DNA of 64,000 nt from Lachnospiraceae bacterium AC2031 (GTDB taxonomy: Bacteria > Bacillota > Clostridia > Lachnospirales > Lachnospiraceae): contig JIAB01000001.1 of assembly GCA_000687975.1 (NCBI GenBank), forward strand, positions 2,146,001 through 2,210,000. The letters run 5' to 3'. Positions 1 to 8,822 of this stretch are shown here, in pieces. Each line of letters begins with the position of its first letter. Position 1 is the first letter of the stretch. The notes beneath the pieces were generated by a model. The model was not told the origin of the DNA. It saw only the letters and a list, made by a program, of their open reading frames with translations, and made no database searches. Made by a program: the position numbers and the translations under genes.

Positions 1-2
1 CA

Positions 3-620
3 GGCGGACGTTGCGAGGCCTGCAAGGGTGATGGTATTAATAAGATAGAGATGCATTTCCTTCCGGATATTTACGTGCCATGTGAGGTGTGCGACGGTAA
101 GAGATATAACCGTGAGACTCTGGAGGTAAGATATAAGGGCAAGAACATCTTTGAGGTTCTTGATATGTCGGTGGATGAGGCCTGTGAATTCTTTGAGGCT
201 GTTCCTCCTATTTATAGAAAGATTAAAACCCTGCAGGATGTAGGCCTGGGATATATTAAACTGGGTCAGCCATCCACTACGCTTTCTGGTGGTGAGGCTC
301 AGCGTATCAAGCTGGCTACCGAGCTTAGTAAGCGTAGTACGGGAAATACCATTTATATACTTGACGAACCAACTACTGGACTTCATTTTGATGATGTTAG
401 GAAGCTGCTTCAGATACTTCAGACCTTTGCCGATGGCGGAAACACGGTTGTGGTTATCGAACACAATATGGACGTTATCAAGCAGGCGGATTATATTATT
501 GATATGGGACCTGAGGGCGGAAATGGCGGCGGCACTGTGGTCGCTGTGGGTACGCCTGAGGAAATCGCCAAGAAGAGAAAGTCCTATACTGGCAAATACT
601 TGAAGAAATACTTAAAATAA
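3..620 (+). CDS. uvrA: UvrA, excinuclease ABC subunit A (C-terminal part, cut by window edge)
   Basis: This is the C-terminal portion of the damage-recognition ATPase of nucleotide excision repair. The reading frame is open from base 3, so the gene starts before the window. Visible are the second zinc finger (CEAC, then CEVC), the ABC signature [12 protein letters not shown] and the Walker [11 protein letters not shown]. The protein ends in a short basic tail. These motifs in this order are specific to UvrA. A 28-base gap with a GAAGGA ribosome site separates it from the fructose genes, so co-transcription is possible but not shown. Confidence 0.97.
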   Translation, partial: GGRCEACKGDGINKIEMHFLPDIYVPCEVCDGKRYNRETLEVRYKGKNIFEVLDMSVDEACEFFEAVPPIYRKIKTLQDVGLGYIKLGQPSTTLSGGEAQRIKLATELSKRSTGNTIYILDEPTTGLHFDDVRKLLQILQTFADGGNTVVVIEHNMDVIKQADYIIDMGPEGGNGGGTVVAVGTPEEIAKKRKSYTGKYLKKYLK

Positions 621-648
621 TTGATTCACTTGAAAGAAGGAAAAATAA

Positions 649-1551
649 ATGATTTACACTGTGACATTTAATCCGTCTCTGGACTATATCGTGGACGTGA
701 AGGACTTCGCCCTGGGCATGACCAACCGCACCACATCTGAGCTTATGCTCCCTGGAGGTAAGGGGATAAATGTCTCGACTGTTCTGAGAAATCTTGGCAT
801 AGATAACACGGCTCTCTACTTTTCAGCGGGCTTCGTAGGCGACGAGATCACGAGGCTGCTTCGAGAGGATGGTGTGAATGCTGAAGAGATAAAGGTGGAG
901 GGCGGTTGCTCTCGAATCAATGTGAAGCTTAGCTCCATAGAGGGAACGGAGATAAATGGCATGGGCCCTGTTATTTCTGACGAAGGAATCGAAAGGCTTT
1001 ACCAGAAGCTGGACACCCTCGCTGAAGGCGACTTTCTGGTTCTTGCCGGAAGTCTTCCATCAGGTATGTCCACTACGATTTATAGTGATATAATGAAGAG
1101 GTTGGAAGGAAAGGGCGTGAAGTTCGTTGTGGACGCGACACGTGATCTGCTTCGAAATGCACTGGAGTACAAGCCATTTTTCGTAAAACCAAATAATCAC
1201 GAGCTGGGAGAAATCTTTGGGGTAACACTGAAAACCTTTGAAGAGGTGGAACCATATGCTCGAAAGATGCAGGAGATGGGAGCAGCAAATGTTATCGTCT
1301 CATTATCGGGACAGGGCGCTCTGATGGTGACATCCGACGGAGAATGCCTGACTCTGGAGGCTCCAAAGGGCCAGGTAATAAATGCTGTTGGAGCAGGCGA
1401 CTCACTTGTGGCTGGCTTCCTTGCAGGATATATTGAATCTGGTAATTATGAGCATGCATTTAAGATGGGAGTTGCATCTGGATCAGCCAGTGCATTTTCG
1501 TCTGATTTTGCAACTAGAGAAGAAGTTGAAAAGTTATTAGGGGGATTATAA
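649..1551 (+). CDS. fruK: 1-phosphofructokinase (PfkB family)
   Basis: The 300-residue PfkB-family kinase would convert fructose 1-phosphate, delivered by the PTS, to fructose 1,6-bisphosphate in the cytosol. It starts MIYTVTFNPSLDY, typical of FruK/LacC enzymes. It carries the sugar-binding GGKGINVS motif near residue 38 and the catalytic GAGDS motif near residue 250, where the Asp is the base. A GAAGGA site precedes the ATG. Its stop overlaps the start of the permease gene by one base (TAATG), which implies translational coupling. The fructose assignment rests on the adjacent fructose EIIC and DeoR regulator; tagatose 6-phosphate kinase is the main alternative. Confidence 0.92.
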   Translation: MIYTVTFNPSLDYIVDVKDFALGMTNRTTSELMLPGGKGINVSTVLRNLGIDNTALYFSAGFVGDEITRLLREDGVNAEEIKVEGGCSRINVKLSSIEGTEINGMGPVISDEGIERLYQKLDTLAEGDFLVLAGSLPSGMSTTIYSDIMKRLEGKGVKFVVDATRDLLRNALEYKPFFVKPNNHELGEIFGVTLKTFEEVEPYARKMQEMGAANVIVSLSGQGALMVTSDGECLTLEAPKGQVINAVGAGDSLVAGFLAGYIESGNYEHAFKMGVASGSASAFSSDFATREEVEKLLGGL

Positions 1552-3149
1552 TGAGTACTGAAAACCTGAAGGATACTTCTGAAATGGAAACTGAGGTTCT
1601 GATCGGAGAAACTTCTGAGGCAGAAACGCAGGTTCTGGTTGAAGAGAAAACTGAAGAAAAGACTGAAGAGAAATCTGAAGGATTCTCGGATGTGAGTGAA
1701 GAGAACAAGGAACCGGAAAAATCAGAAGAAGAGAATAAGGAATCAGAAGCTCCTCAAGAAGAAAATAAGGAATCTGAGAATTCTCAAGAGGAAAGTAAAG
1801 ATCCTGAAAACTCGGAAGAGAGTAAAGAACCTGAGAAGTCAGAGGATACTAAGTTTGAGGAAAAGGTTGAAGAAAAGGTTGAAGAGAAAATCGAGGAACC
1901 AGCTCCGATAAAGATTGAGCTTCCTCAGGATGAATCGAAGGGAAAGAAGATTTATTCCTGGCTCTTAGAAGGAGAAAAGGCAAGCTTTCCATTTGTAATG
2001 GGAGGTGGACTCCTTGTATTCCTTGCTTTCCTTATAGATACTATCGCGGGTTATGGAAATACAGCGGAGGTTGAACTAGGAGGTATTTTACCGGCTTCTG
2101 CACTGCTGAAATATATGGGCATGCTGTCCATGGCGCTTATGGTTCCAATACTGGCAGGATATATTGCAAAGGCCATTGCTGGAAAAGAGGCTCTGGCTGT
2201 TGGTATCGTTGGTGGATTCTTTGCATATTCCGGAAATGCACTTATAGATGCCATGAGCTTTACAGGAAAGGAACTTTTCGATAAGAGTGACCTTGGTGCT
2301 TTTAATCAGTTTATTGCTGGATTTGCATTTGAACAGTCAAAAGGTGGCGTAACAGTATCAGGTTTCCTAGGTGGAATACTTGCGGGATTTATTGCGGGCT
2401 TCCTTATTCTGGGGCTTAAAAAAGCTTGTGAAAATATGTCTGATTCTATGGAGTCAGTAAAAACTATTATCATTTATCCTATTGTAGGAATTGTGGTGAT
2501 CAGCCTGGTTATGTGCTTCATAGTTAATCCGGTCACTGCATTTGTTAATCAGAGTATGCTGGATGCTGTAACTTCACTTGCTGAGGCGGGAATGCTTTCA
2601 GTTCTGGGACTTCTCCTGGGAGCTATGGTGGCTGTAGATATGGGCGGAGCTTTCAGCAAAGCTGCGTATACATTTGGAATCGGAATGCTGGGAACAGCAG
2701 CAACATATATGAAGAATGGCGTGAAGATCGATGATCCTAAAGTGCAGACCTGCTACATGATCATGGCTGCCATAATGGTGGGAAGTATGGTTCCATCCTT
2801 TGGTATTGCAGTTTCAACTTGGATCTTCCGTAATAAGTTTACAGCCGAAGAAAGAGCTGCATCTATTCCAAGCGGTATCATGGGAATATCTTCGCTTATG
2901 GAAGGCTCGATTCCTTATGCAATAGCTGATCCTCTGCGTGTTATATCCAGTTCTGTACTTGGAGCGGGAGTTGCAGGACTTTTATCAATGCTCTTTAAAT
3001 GTACTATTACCGTTCCAGTTGGTGGTATCTTTACACTTGCTTCTGTTGGAAATATTGGACTTTTCATAGTAGCTTGGCTTATTGGTTCAGCTATAACATG
3101 TGTCACTCTTGGTTTCATGAAGAGAGAGGTTGAGGAGAATGTTAACTGA
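1551..3149 (+). CDS. PTS fructose-type permease, EIIC domain only, with long acidic N-terminus
   Basis: This 532-residue protein has a hydrophobic EIIC domain from about residue 140 to the end, with roughly nine to ten membrane segments. It has the fructose-EIIC look: an FPFVMGGGLLVFLAFL opening and an AVDMGGAFSKAAYTFG core with the conserved GGAFNKAA-like motif. The first 130 residues are almost entirely Glu, Lys and Ser in imperfect EENKESE repeats. That is where EIIA and/or EIIB domains sit in ordinary FruA, and neither is present here or in the neighbouring genes. Phosphoryl transfer must therefore use EIIA/EIIB encoded elsewhere. The gene lies between fruK and the regulator with overlaps on both sides. 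Confidence 0.88.
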   Translation: MSTENLKDTSEMETEVLIGETSEAETQVLVEEKTEEKTEEKSEGFSDVSEENKEPEKSEEENKESEAPQEENKESENSQEESKDPENSEESKEPEKSEDTKFEEKVEEKVEEKIEEPAPIKIELPQDESKGKKIYSWLLEGEKASFPFVMGGGLLVFLAFLIDTIAGYGNTAEVELGGILPASALLKYMGMLSMALMVPILAGYIAKAIAGKEALAVGIVGGFFAYSGNALIDAMSFTGKELFDKSDLGAFNQFIAGFAFEQSKGGVTVSGFLGGILAGFIAGFLILGLKKACENMSDSMESVKTIIIYPIVGIVVISLVMCFIVNPVTAFVNQSMLDAVTSLAEAGMLSVLGLLLGAMVAVDMGGAFSKAAYTFGIGMLGTAATYMKNGVKIDDPKVQTCYMIMAAIMVGSMVPSFGIAVSTWIFRNKFTAEERAASIPSGIMGISSLMEGSIPYAIADPLRVISSSVLGAGVAGLLSMLFKCTITVPVGGIFTLASVGNIGLFIVAWLIGSAITCVTLGFMKREVEENVN

Positions 3150-3888
3150 GGAGAGAAAAAGAAGAATACTCGCTGAGGTTGATGAGAAGAGAAGTGTGTC
3201 AGTGTATGATCTGATGGAGCTTCTTGGGGTGTCAGAGTCCACGGTTCGTAGAGACATTGTGACACTCAGCCGAGAGGGCCGCCTTACAAAGGTTCATGGT
3301 GGAGCGGTAGCGTTGGAGAATCCGCCTACGCCTGAAGATCTTTCCATCATGGCGAAGGAGTCCATCAACAAGGATGAGAAGCTTCGAATTGCGGAGTATG
3401 CGGCATCCTTGGTTGCACCTGGCGACTACGTCTATATTGACTCGGGAACAACTACTGAATATATGGTAGGTTTTCTTACAGAGAAGCGTGCGATATATGT
3501 GACAAATGCTATCTCCCACGCAAAAAACCTCGTAAGAAGACAATTTAAGGTGTTCCTTGTAGGCGGAGAACTGAAAGAGAATACAGATACTCTGGTGGGA
3601 GCAGATGCAATCCTCCATATTCAGAAGTATCATTTTAATAAAGGCTTTTTCGGGACTAACGGGGTCAATCTTAAACTTGGATATACGACTCCTGATGTAC
3701 GAGAGGCACTGATCAAGAGAGTGGCTATTGAGAATACTCAGTCTGGCGGCAAATATATCCTGGCAGATCATGGTAAGTTTGGACTTTCATCTTCTGTAAC
3801 GTTTTCAGAGTTTGGTGGAACTAAGATAATAACCAACAAGTATCCGGGAGATGCTTATTCCCACGCTGCAGATATCAAGGTGGTTTAA
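3139..3888 (+). CDS. DeoR-family transcriptional regulator of the fructose operon
   Basis: The 249-residue repressor has an N-terminal DeoR winged helix (MLTEERKRRILAEV, then VSESTVRRDIVTLSREG) and a C-terminal sugar-phosphate sensor domain with VYIDSGTTTEYM and FFGTNGVN motifs. I chose the ATG at 3139, which overlaps the permease stop by 11 bases. A TTG nine bases upstream is in frame but lies inside the AGAGAGG ribosome-site region. In related operons such regulators respond to fructose 1-phosphate and repress their own operon. That is the likely role here, but the promoter lies upstream, and no operator is visible in the 28 bases before fruK. Confidence 0.9.
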   Translation: MLTEERKRRILAEVDEKRSVSVYDLMELLGVSESTVRRDIVTLSREGRLTKVHGGAVALENPPTPEDLSIMAKESINKDEKLRIAEYAASLVAPGDYVYIDSGTTTEYMVGFLTEKRAIYVTNAISHAKNLVRRQFKVFLVGGELKENTDTLVGADAILHIQKYHFNKGFFGTNGVNLKLGYTTPDVREALIKRVAIENTQSGGKYILADHGKFGLSSSVTFSEFGGTKIITNKYPGDAYSHAADIKVV

Positions 3889-3901
3889 GTCGTAGTTTTT
3901 A

Positions 3902-4687
3902 ATGAATGATGATATCAATATGAAGCAGAGAATTTTTATCTTAAAATTAGATAGAGAACAGATATTTAAGGAGGAGTCTCAACTTATGGGACTCCTTCCT
4001 TTATCACGTCAAGAAAAAGCCTTGAAGTTAAAGAACGATGGGGCAAAGGCTCAGAGCATCGCAGCAGGGTTGCTCCTTATGGTGGGAACTATGCTCTATT
4101 TAGATAGCGAAGAACAAGGGTTCAAGCTACAGGAATTAACTCATGCTGCAATAATGCATCTTGCCAATAAATACGCAGACGCTTATGAATCAAAAATCTC
4201 TGATAATGATAAAGAAAGCTTCTATACTAATCTGTCTCATTCAGGAGACTATGTAGTACTTGCTGTAGGTGATTCACCTGTGGGAATAGATGTAGAGCAT
4301 AAGAACGATAAAGATTTTAAGGTGACAAAACGAATGTTCACGGAGACAGAGCAGAGCTATATCCTTAATGGTGCTGATATAGAATCATCTCAACAAAGAT
4401 TCCGTGACATCTGGACAATCAATGAAGCTTTTTTGAAATGCCTGGGGATTGGGATTTCTGTACCACTTAATACATTCGAACCAAAGTTTGATGTGGATAT
4501 GGATGAGAGAGTTCAAAACTGCGTTGCTGAATTAGTTTGTACAGGGTCGATTCAGTTGAAGGATAATCCGCCAGAAAAACTTGTCGCCTCAATTGCCCAG
4601 ACGACTCGAAAGAAGCGGATGGAAGAATACCGTTTTTCTACATATAGAATAGATGGTGGGGATTATTCGCTCACATTTGTAAGTTAA
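3902..4687 (+). CDS. 4'-phosphopantetheinyl transferase superfamily protein
   Basis: The 261-residue protein resembles Sfp-type transferases, which move the phosphopantetheine arm of CoA to a serine of carrier proteins. The magnesium-binding GIDVEH motif (about residue 128) and the WTINEAFLKCLG motif (about residue 178, equivalent to WTxKEAxxK) are both present, with correct spacing for the family. The ribosome site before the ATG is poor, and the gene follows the DeoR gene by 13 bases, so readthrough translation is plausible. No NRPS, PKS or carrier-protein gene is nearby, so the substrate cannot be told. Length is slightly above the usual 220-240. Confidence 0.85.
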   Translation: MNDDINMKQRIFILKLDREQIFKEESQLMGLLPLSRQEKALKLKNDGAKAQSIAAGLLLMVGTMLYLDSEEQGFKLQELTHAAIMHLANKYADAYESKISDNDKESFYTNLSHSGDYVVLAVGDSPVGIDVEHKNDKDFKVTKRMFTETEQSYILNGADIESSQQRFRDIWTINEAFLKCLGIGISVPLNTFEPKFDVDMDERVQNCVAELVCTGSIQLKDNPPEKLVASIAQTTRKKRMEEYRFSTYRIDGGDYSLTFVS

Positions 4688-4925
4688 AACAGATTTTTTA
4701 ACCTTTTCTATTCTTGTTGTTTATATACTTGATTACCGTGACAGCCATAAGAAATAGCACCTCAGCTCTGGAAAAGTAAGGTGCTATTCTTAGTTCTTAT
4801 TAACTGAGCGGATAGGTTTCAGCTATCGCTCGGATGTCTTGGTAAGCATATTATAACATTATTTGGGAATAATGCAAATATAATGCAACATCTGTTTTTG
4901 GGAAAATTAATGTTATTATTTTGAT
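4688..4925. other. AT-rich intergenic stretch with two hairpins
   Basis: No gene is visible here. Two inverted repeats can be seen. AAGAAATAGCACCT at 4749-4762 pairs with its near-complement at 4779-4792. GAGCGGATA at 4806-4814 pairs with TATCGCTC at 4824-4831, with one bulged base. Neither is followed by a clean T-run. They may end transcription of the transferase gene weakly or form part of a small RNA. The rest, to 4925, is very AT-rich without recognisable signals. Confidence 0.4.
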
Positions 4926-4969
4926 AAAAAACGCTGTAAATCGAATAAAAAAGATTTACAGCGTTTTTT
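4926..4969. terminator. Perfect 17-bp hairpin, bidirectional intrinsic terminator
   Basis: Bases 4926-4942 and 4953-4969 are perfect 17-base inverted repeats with a 10-base AT-rich loop. The A-run and T-run at the outer ends give a U-tract in both directions. On the minus strand it lies directly after tRNA-Arg and is that gene's terminator. Confidence 0.9.
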
Positions 4970-4978
4970 AATAGTTGT

Positions 4979-5051
4979 GCGTCCTAGAGGATTCGAACCC
5001 CCGACCTTCTGGTCCGTAGCCAGACGCTCTATCCAGCTGAGCTAAGAACGC
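4979..5051 (-). tRNA. tRNA-Arg (anticodon ACG)
   Basis: Read on the minus strand, this 73-base sequence folds as a tRNA. It has a seven-pair acceptor stem (GCGTTCT with AGGACGC), a D-arm GCTC...GAGC, an anticodon stem TCTGG/CCAGA enclosing CTACGGA, and a T-loop TTCGAAT. The anticodon ACG reads CGN arginine codons after A-to-I editing by TadA. The CCA end is not encoded. A terminator follows it, and a good promoter precedes it on the minus strand. Confidence 0.96.
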
Positions 5052-5071
5052 ATTTATTTACAGCGAATGCT

Positions 5072-5101
5072 ATAATACCACTACCCATCTTATATTGTCA
5101 A
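5072..5101 (-). promoter_or_regulatory. Promoter of tRNA-Arg
   Basis: On the minus strand a TTGACA -35 (complement of 5096-5101) and a TATTAT -10 (complement of 5072-5077) are separated by 18 bases. They would start transcription about 12-15 bases before the tRNA 5' end. Both boxes are near consensus for the housekeeping sigma factor. Confidence 0.75.
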
Positions 5102-5160
5102 GGAAAATATATCAATAAGTAAGAACTTGTCTAAGAGAGACTCGGCAAACCTGAGGACAT

Positions 5161-5188
5161 TTGACAAAACTTTGACATTTTCTTGACA
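5161..5188 (+). promoter_or_regulatory. Three TTGACA repeats at exact 11-bp spacing
   Basis: TTGACA occurs at 5161, 5172 and 5183, each start 11 bases from the last. They lie about 90 bases upstream of the membrane-anchored protein gene. Direct repeats at one helical turn are the usual binding pattern of OmpR/PhoB-type response regulators. One copy may also serve as a -35 box, although no convincing -10 is present at 17 bases. A TGTCA half-site in inverted orientation follows near 5216. Confidence 0.45.
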
Positions 5189-5274
5189 GGATGGTGTGAG
5201 AATTTTTGGAGGGTTTGTCATAGAATCAAGTCGTAAAGGGGAAATTAGCAGAAAGTCTGATAGGAGGGAAAACT

Positions 5275-6906
5275 ATGAGCAAAGTTAAAATGTCAAAAAA
5301 GAAAAAGTTTATTTTTGGCGGCTTAGGTATCGGTGCTTTGGTTGTTCTTGCAGGCGTGGTTTTTGTAGCCAGCATTTTTATGTCCCCGAAGAAGAGAATC
5401 TACAAAGCATTGATGAACACCTACGGCGGAAATGAAATCGCAATTCTGGAGGAGTACGGCCAGAAGGGTGGAACAATCAAGGCTGATGCGGATATATCAG
5501 GTTCAAGTGGCAGTATAAATGTGAAGCTTAAAGAAACCACAGATCCGTCGGAGCAGAAAAAAGGCGGTGTAGTCGAACTAAGCCAAAACGATAAGACTGT
5601 ATTAAATGCAGACTATGTTATGGAAGAGGACGGTGCTTACCTCAGTGCTGATGGAGTGACAGATGGATATGTAAAGTTCGAGAACGCTGGAAACACCGGA
5701 AATGCTGAAAAAGCAAAACGTTCAGATAATGGACAGAAAAGAAATGGCGGCCAGGTGGCCGGTATAATAGATAGACTCTGGAGAAATGCAGAGGTTGAGG
5801 ATGCTGGAACAGGTTCAGTATCTGCTGGAGTTAAAAAGTATAATTGTAAGAAATATAAAGTTGTAGTGAAGGCTAGTGACATTAACAGCATGCTGAACGA
5901 AATGTCCGAAGCAAAGCAGAGCGAGGGTGGTAATGGCGATAAAAGCGTGAAAGGATCTAATAGCCAGAATGCGGTTAAGGAGGGTTCCCGCCCATCCTCG
6001 GTTCTGCAGCTCATGCAGGAGCTCTTTAATTCAGCACCTGCTGGTGGAATGCAGGGCAATGCTGGAAATACTAATATGATGCCAGGTCAGGGTGGCAGCT
6101 TTGATACTATGCCAGGAATGGATGATTCATACGGTTTTGGTATGATGCCAGGAATGGATGGCTCAGATAGCTATGGTATGATGCCGGGCCAGGGTAATGG
6201 CCAGGGTGGACAGATGCCAGGTCAGGGAAATGGCCAGCAGAGCGAGCTCATTGATATCAGATCTCTCATGGAAGCTGGTGTGGATGAGGATGTAACCTTC
6301 ACGGTTTACATGGACAAGAGTTCGGTTCGAGCATTTGTCGCAGATATTTCATTTGGCGATTCAGATGGTACAGATATAAAGATTGCTAGCAAGAATAAGG
6401 GTGTTGATAAGGTTGCATCAAGCTCAGAGTGGAGCGTTTCACTTGCATCAGCAACCGATGAGGTTTATGCATATTTTGATGTAACTTCCATCGATGAAGA
6501 ACTTGAGGCAAGCGTTGAGGCAAGCCTTTCAAAATCAGGTCAGCAGGTTCTTACGGGAAAAGGCGACATCACCGTAAACCTTGATATTGATAAGAACGAG
6601 TTAAATAAGGTGTCAAATGTTATCTCAATGGATGATGTTGATTCGAACGAACTGAGTGTCGCAAAGCAGAACGTTATGACAGCACTGTCGGTGCTTCGTG
6701 ACGGACAGAGCCAGAGCCCAATGATGGGTGGTTCTAATGATTCATATGGTGGATCTTTCGGTCCTGGAATGGGTCAGGGCGGCCAGAGTGGATTTGGTCA
6801 GGGCGGCCAAGGTGGATTCGGAATGGGTCCTGGAGGTCAAGGTGGACCAGGTCAGGGAGGCCCTGGCATGGGACCTGGAATGATGCCAGGCATGGGTCCA
6901 AACTAA
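5275..6906 (+). CDS. Membrane-anchored extracellular protein with Gly/Met/Gln/Pro-rich repeats, function unknown
   Basis: The 543-residue protein has a short basic N-terminus, one membrane helix (about residues 12-34) and no signal-peptidase motif, so it is probably anchored with its bulk outside. Two repeat-rich tracts stand out. One lies at about residues 262-325 (NMMPGQGG, MPGMDDSYG, MPGQGNGQ). The other is the last 60 residues (GQGGQGGFG, GPGMGPGMMPG). Between and around them are beta-rich segments with VKLKET and DVTFTVYMD stretches. I do not recognise the family. The start ATG has a good GGAGGG site. It is monocistronic: a triple TTGACA motif lies upstream and an intrinsic terminator downstream. 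Confidence 0.85.
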   Translation: MSKVKMSKKKKFIFGGLGIGALVVLAGVVFVASIFMSPKKRIYKALMNTYGGNEIAILEEYGQKGGTIKADADISGSSGSINVKLKETTDPSEQKKGGVVELSQNDKTVLNADYVMEEDGAYLSADGVTDGYVKFENAGNTGNAEKAKRSDNGQKRNGGQVAGIIDRLWRNAEVEDAGTGSVSAGVKKYNCKKYKVVVKASDINSMLNEMSEAKQSEGGNGDKSVKGSNSQNAVKEGSRPSSVLQLMQELFNSAPAGGMQGNAGNTNMMPGQGGSFDTMPGMDDSYGFGMMPGMDGSDSYGMMPGQGNGQGGQMPGQGNGQQSELIDIRSLMEAGVDEDVTFTVYMDKSSVRAFVADISFGDSDGTDIKIASKNKGVDKVASSSEWSVSLASATDEVYAYFDVTSIDEELEASVEASLSKSGQQVLTGKGDITVNLDIDKNELNKVSNVISMDDVDSNELSVAKQNVMTALSVLRDGQSQSPMMGGSNDSYGGSFGPGMGQGGQSGFGQGGQGGFGMGPGGQGGPGQGGPGMGPGMMPGMGPN

Positions 6907-6944
6907 AGGAATAATTTAATAGATTTACATAACAAAAAATAATG

Positions 6945-6982
6945 AAAAAAGGCGCTATTCAACAGATGACATAGCGCCTTTT
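6945..6982 (+). terminator. Intrinsic terminator after the Gly/Met-rich protein gene
   Basis: AAAAGGCGCTAT pairs with ATAGCGCCTTTT across a loop of about 12 bases. The stem is GC-rich and ends in a T-run, so it works well in the plus direction and possibly in both. Confidence 0.85.
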
Positions 6983-7062
6983 ATGTGCTATAATACCTTT
7001 ACGTTGGTTTCCGGGGGGAAGCTATACTACACACTATACTACACTTTTGGTGGGGAAATGCT

Positions 7063-8715
7063 ATGCAGATAAAAAACATTCAAAACATGATCGCAGAGTG
7101 TATCACTTATGCAGATGATATCTCTGAAAATTCATCAATCTATCCTGCTGATGCCAGGATGTCACTTAAGGACCTTCTGAGATACGATATGATGGTATTT
7201 CTTGGATACCTTTATGAGCCAGGAAACAAAGAGTTCCAGGATCAGATAGAGTATATCAAGACAAACCTTCGTATGATCCTTTCAGAAGAAAAGTTCCTTG
7301 CATTAGTTGAACAGAAATGCAGCGACACTAAGTTCCTTACAGAATCTCCAAAGTCACTTACATACTTCATAGAGGCAGATAGAGATCCTGAGATGAGAGC
7401 TACAAATGCCAGCGTTGCAAAGTCTAAGTTCGTAGTTGATACGTTTAGAAAACTTGGCGAAGGCTTCATCGCATACGATGGTGCAAAGGATGCTACAAAG
7501 CAGGCACTTAAGGATTACGTAGGAGTTCTGAATGCAACTCTTAATAGTGCAGGTATCGTAACATCTCAGCAGACAAGTATTCTGAGAGCTGGCGATATGC
7601 CTGAGCATATGAAGGGTGGTACAGCAACATTCTCAAATACAGCTGATCCTGAACTTGAGACAATCACATCCTTCGATGAGAAGACTGGTGAGTTCGTAAC
7701 TAAGAAAGCTATTAATATATCTGGACGTAACATCCAGAAGAAGGCTGCTACTGATGTATCCGAGTTCCTTAACTTCAAGAAGGAAGAGGATGATGAAGGT
7801 AAGGTCTTCAAACGTGGAGAGGGCCGTGTTGGTAGAAGAGGTCGTAAGGATGAGTCAGAAGAGATTGATAAGTCTCTTGACGAACTTGTTCATGACCTGC
7901 AAGCACTTATCGGACTTGGTTCCGTTAAGGAAGACGTTATGCACCTCATCAATATCATCAAAGTACGTAAGCTTCGTGAGATGAGAGGCTATAAGCGAGT
8001 TGAGATGTCATTCCACCTTGTATTTACAGGTAACCCTGGTACTGGTAAGACAACTATTGCTCGTCTCCTTGCTAAGATTTATAAGCAACTGGGTCTTGTT
8101 TCTAAGGGCCAGTTCATAGAGGTTGATAGATCAGGTCTGGTTGACCACTTCGCCGGTGGTACTGCTCTTAAGACAACAAACGTTATCAACAGAGCAATCG
8201 GTGGTATCCTCTTTATCGATGAGGCATATACACTTACTCATAAGAAAGATTCTGGAGACTATGGTCAGGAAGCAATTGATACACTCCTGAAGCGTATGGA
8301 GGACGATCGTGATGACTTCATCGTTATCGTTGCAGGTTACACAAACGAGATGACAGAGTTCATCGAGTCCAACCCTGGTCTGAAGTCCAGATTTAATAAG
8401 TACATTTACTTCCCAGATTACAACAGTGGTGAGCTGATGGAAATCTTCAAGTATATGTGTAAGACTAATGACTACATCCTTACTCAGAGCGCAGCAGATG
8501 TTGCTGAGGCATATCTGAGAGGTATGACAGAAGCTAAGATTGATAACTTCGCTAATGCCCGTCTCGTTCGTAACTACTTCGAGCGTTGCGTAGATAGACA
8601 GGCTACAAGAATTATTGCTGATGAGAATATAAATGATGACGACCTTATCACACTTCTTCGTGAGGATATGGTTGAAGAAACTACAGCAGCACAGCTAACA
8701 AAGTTAGATGAATAA
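7063..8715 (+). CDS. AAA+ ATPase of the CbxX/CfxQ (SpoVK-like) family with a unique N-terminal domain
   Basis: The 550-residue protein has a C-terminal AAA+ module. Its Walker A GNPGTGKT lies at residues 323-330, its Walker B ILFIDEAY has D386-E387, and an SRFNKYIYFPDY segment supplies the arginine finger region. This module matches the CbbX/SpoVK family, which acts as protein remodellers. About 270 N-terminal residues are helical, then charged (KEEDDEGKVFKRGEGRVGRRGRKDE) before the ATPase, and resemble nothing I know. It stands alone between terminators, so its client protein is not indicated. A GGTGGGG ribosome site supports the ATG. It is not a rubisco activase in any visible context. Confidence 0.88.
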   Translation: MQIKNIQNMIAECITYADDISENSSIYPADARMSLKDLLRYDMMVFLGYLYEPGNKEFQDQIEYIKTNLRMILSEEKFLALVEQKCSDTKFLTESPKSLTYFIEADRDPEMRATNASVAKSKFVVDTFRKLGEGFIAYDGAKDATKQALKDYVGVLNATLNSAGIVTSQQTSILRAGDMPEHMKGGTATFSNTADPELETITSFDEKTGEFVTKKAINISGRNIQKKAATDVSEFLNFKKEEDDEGKVFKRGEGRVGRRGRKDESEEIDKSLDELVHDLQALIGLGSVKEDVMHLINIIKVRKLREMRGYKRVEMSFHLVFTGNPGTGKTTIARLLAKIYKQLGLVSKGQFIEVDRSGLVDHFAGGTALKTTNVINRAIGGILFIDEAYTLTHKKDSGDYGQEAIDTLLKRMEDDRDDFIVIVAGYTNEMTEFIESNPGLKSRFNKYIYFPDYNSGELMEIFKYMCKTNDYILTQSAADVAEAYLRGMTEAKIDNFANARLVRNYFERCVDRQATRIIADENINDDDLITLLREDMVEETTAAQLTKLDE

Positions 8716-8745
8716 TTGAGTGTTCTTTAGTGACACCCAGGTCAG

Positions 8746-8788
8746 GCACCAGCTGTCACAGGATAAGTGACAGCTGGTGCTTGCTTTT
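8746..8788 (+). terminator. Intrinsic terminator after the AAA+ gene
   Basis: GCACCAGCTGTCAC (8746-8759) pairs perfectly with GTGACAGCTGGTGC (8767-8780) over a 7-base loop. A short T-rich tail follows. Confidence 0.8.
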
Positions 8789-8822
8789 ATGTAGAAGATG
8801 CGGGGCGTAAAAGGAGAAGCGT

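Noticed and set aside
1696-1911. A Lys/Arg-rich frame within the permease N-terminus
   Set aside because: It is the frame-shifted reading of the GAA/AAG-rich acidic repeats of the permease.
6060-6250. A CRISPR-like array in the repeated MPGQG coding region
   Set aside because: The repeats are in-frame codons of a protein with variable length and no constant spacer size. No CRISPR array was seen anywhere in the window.
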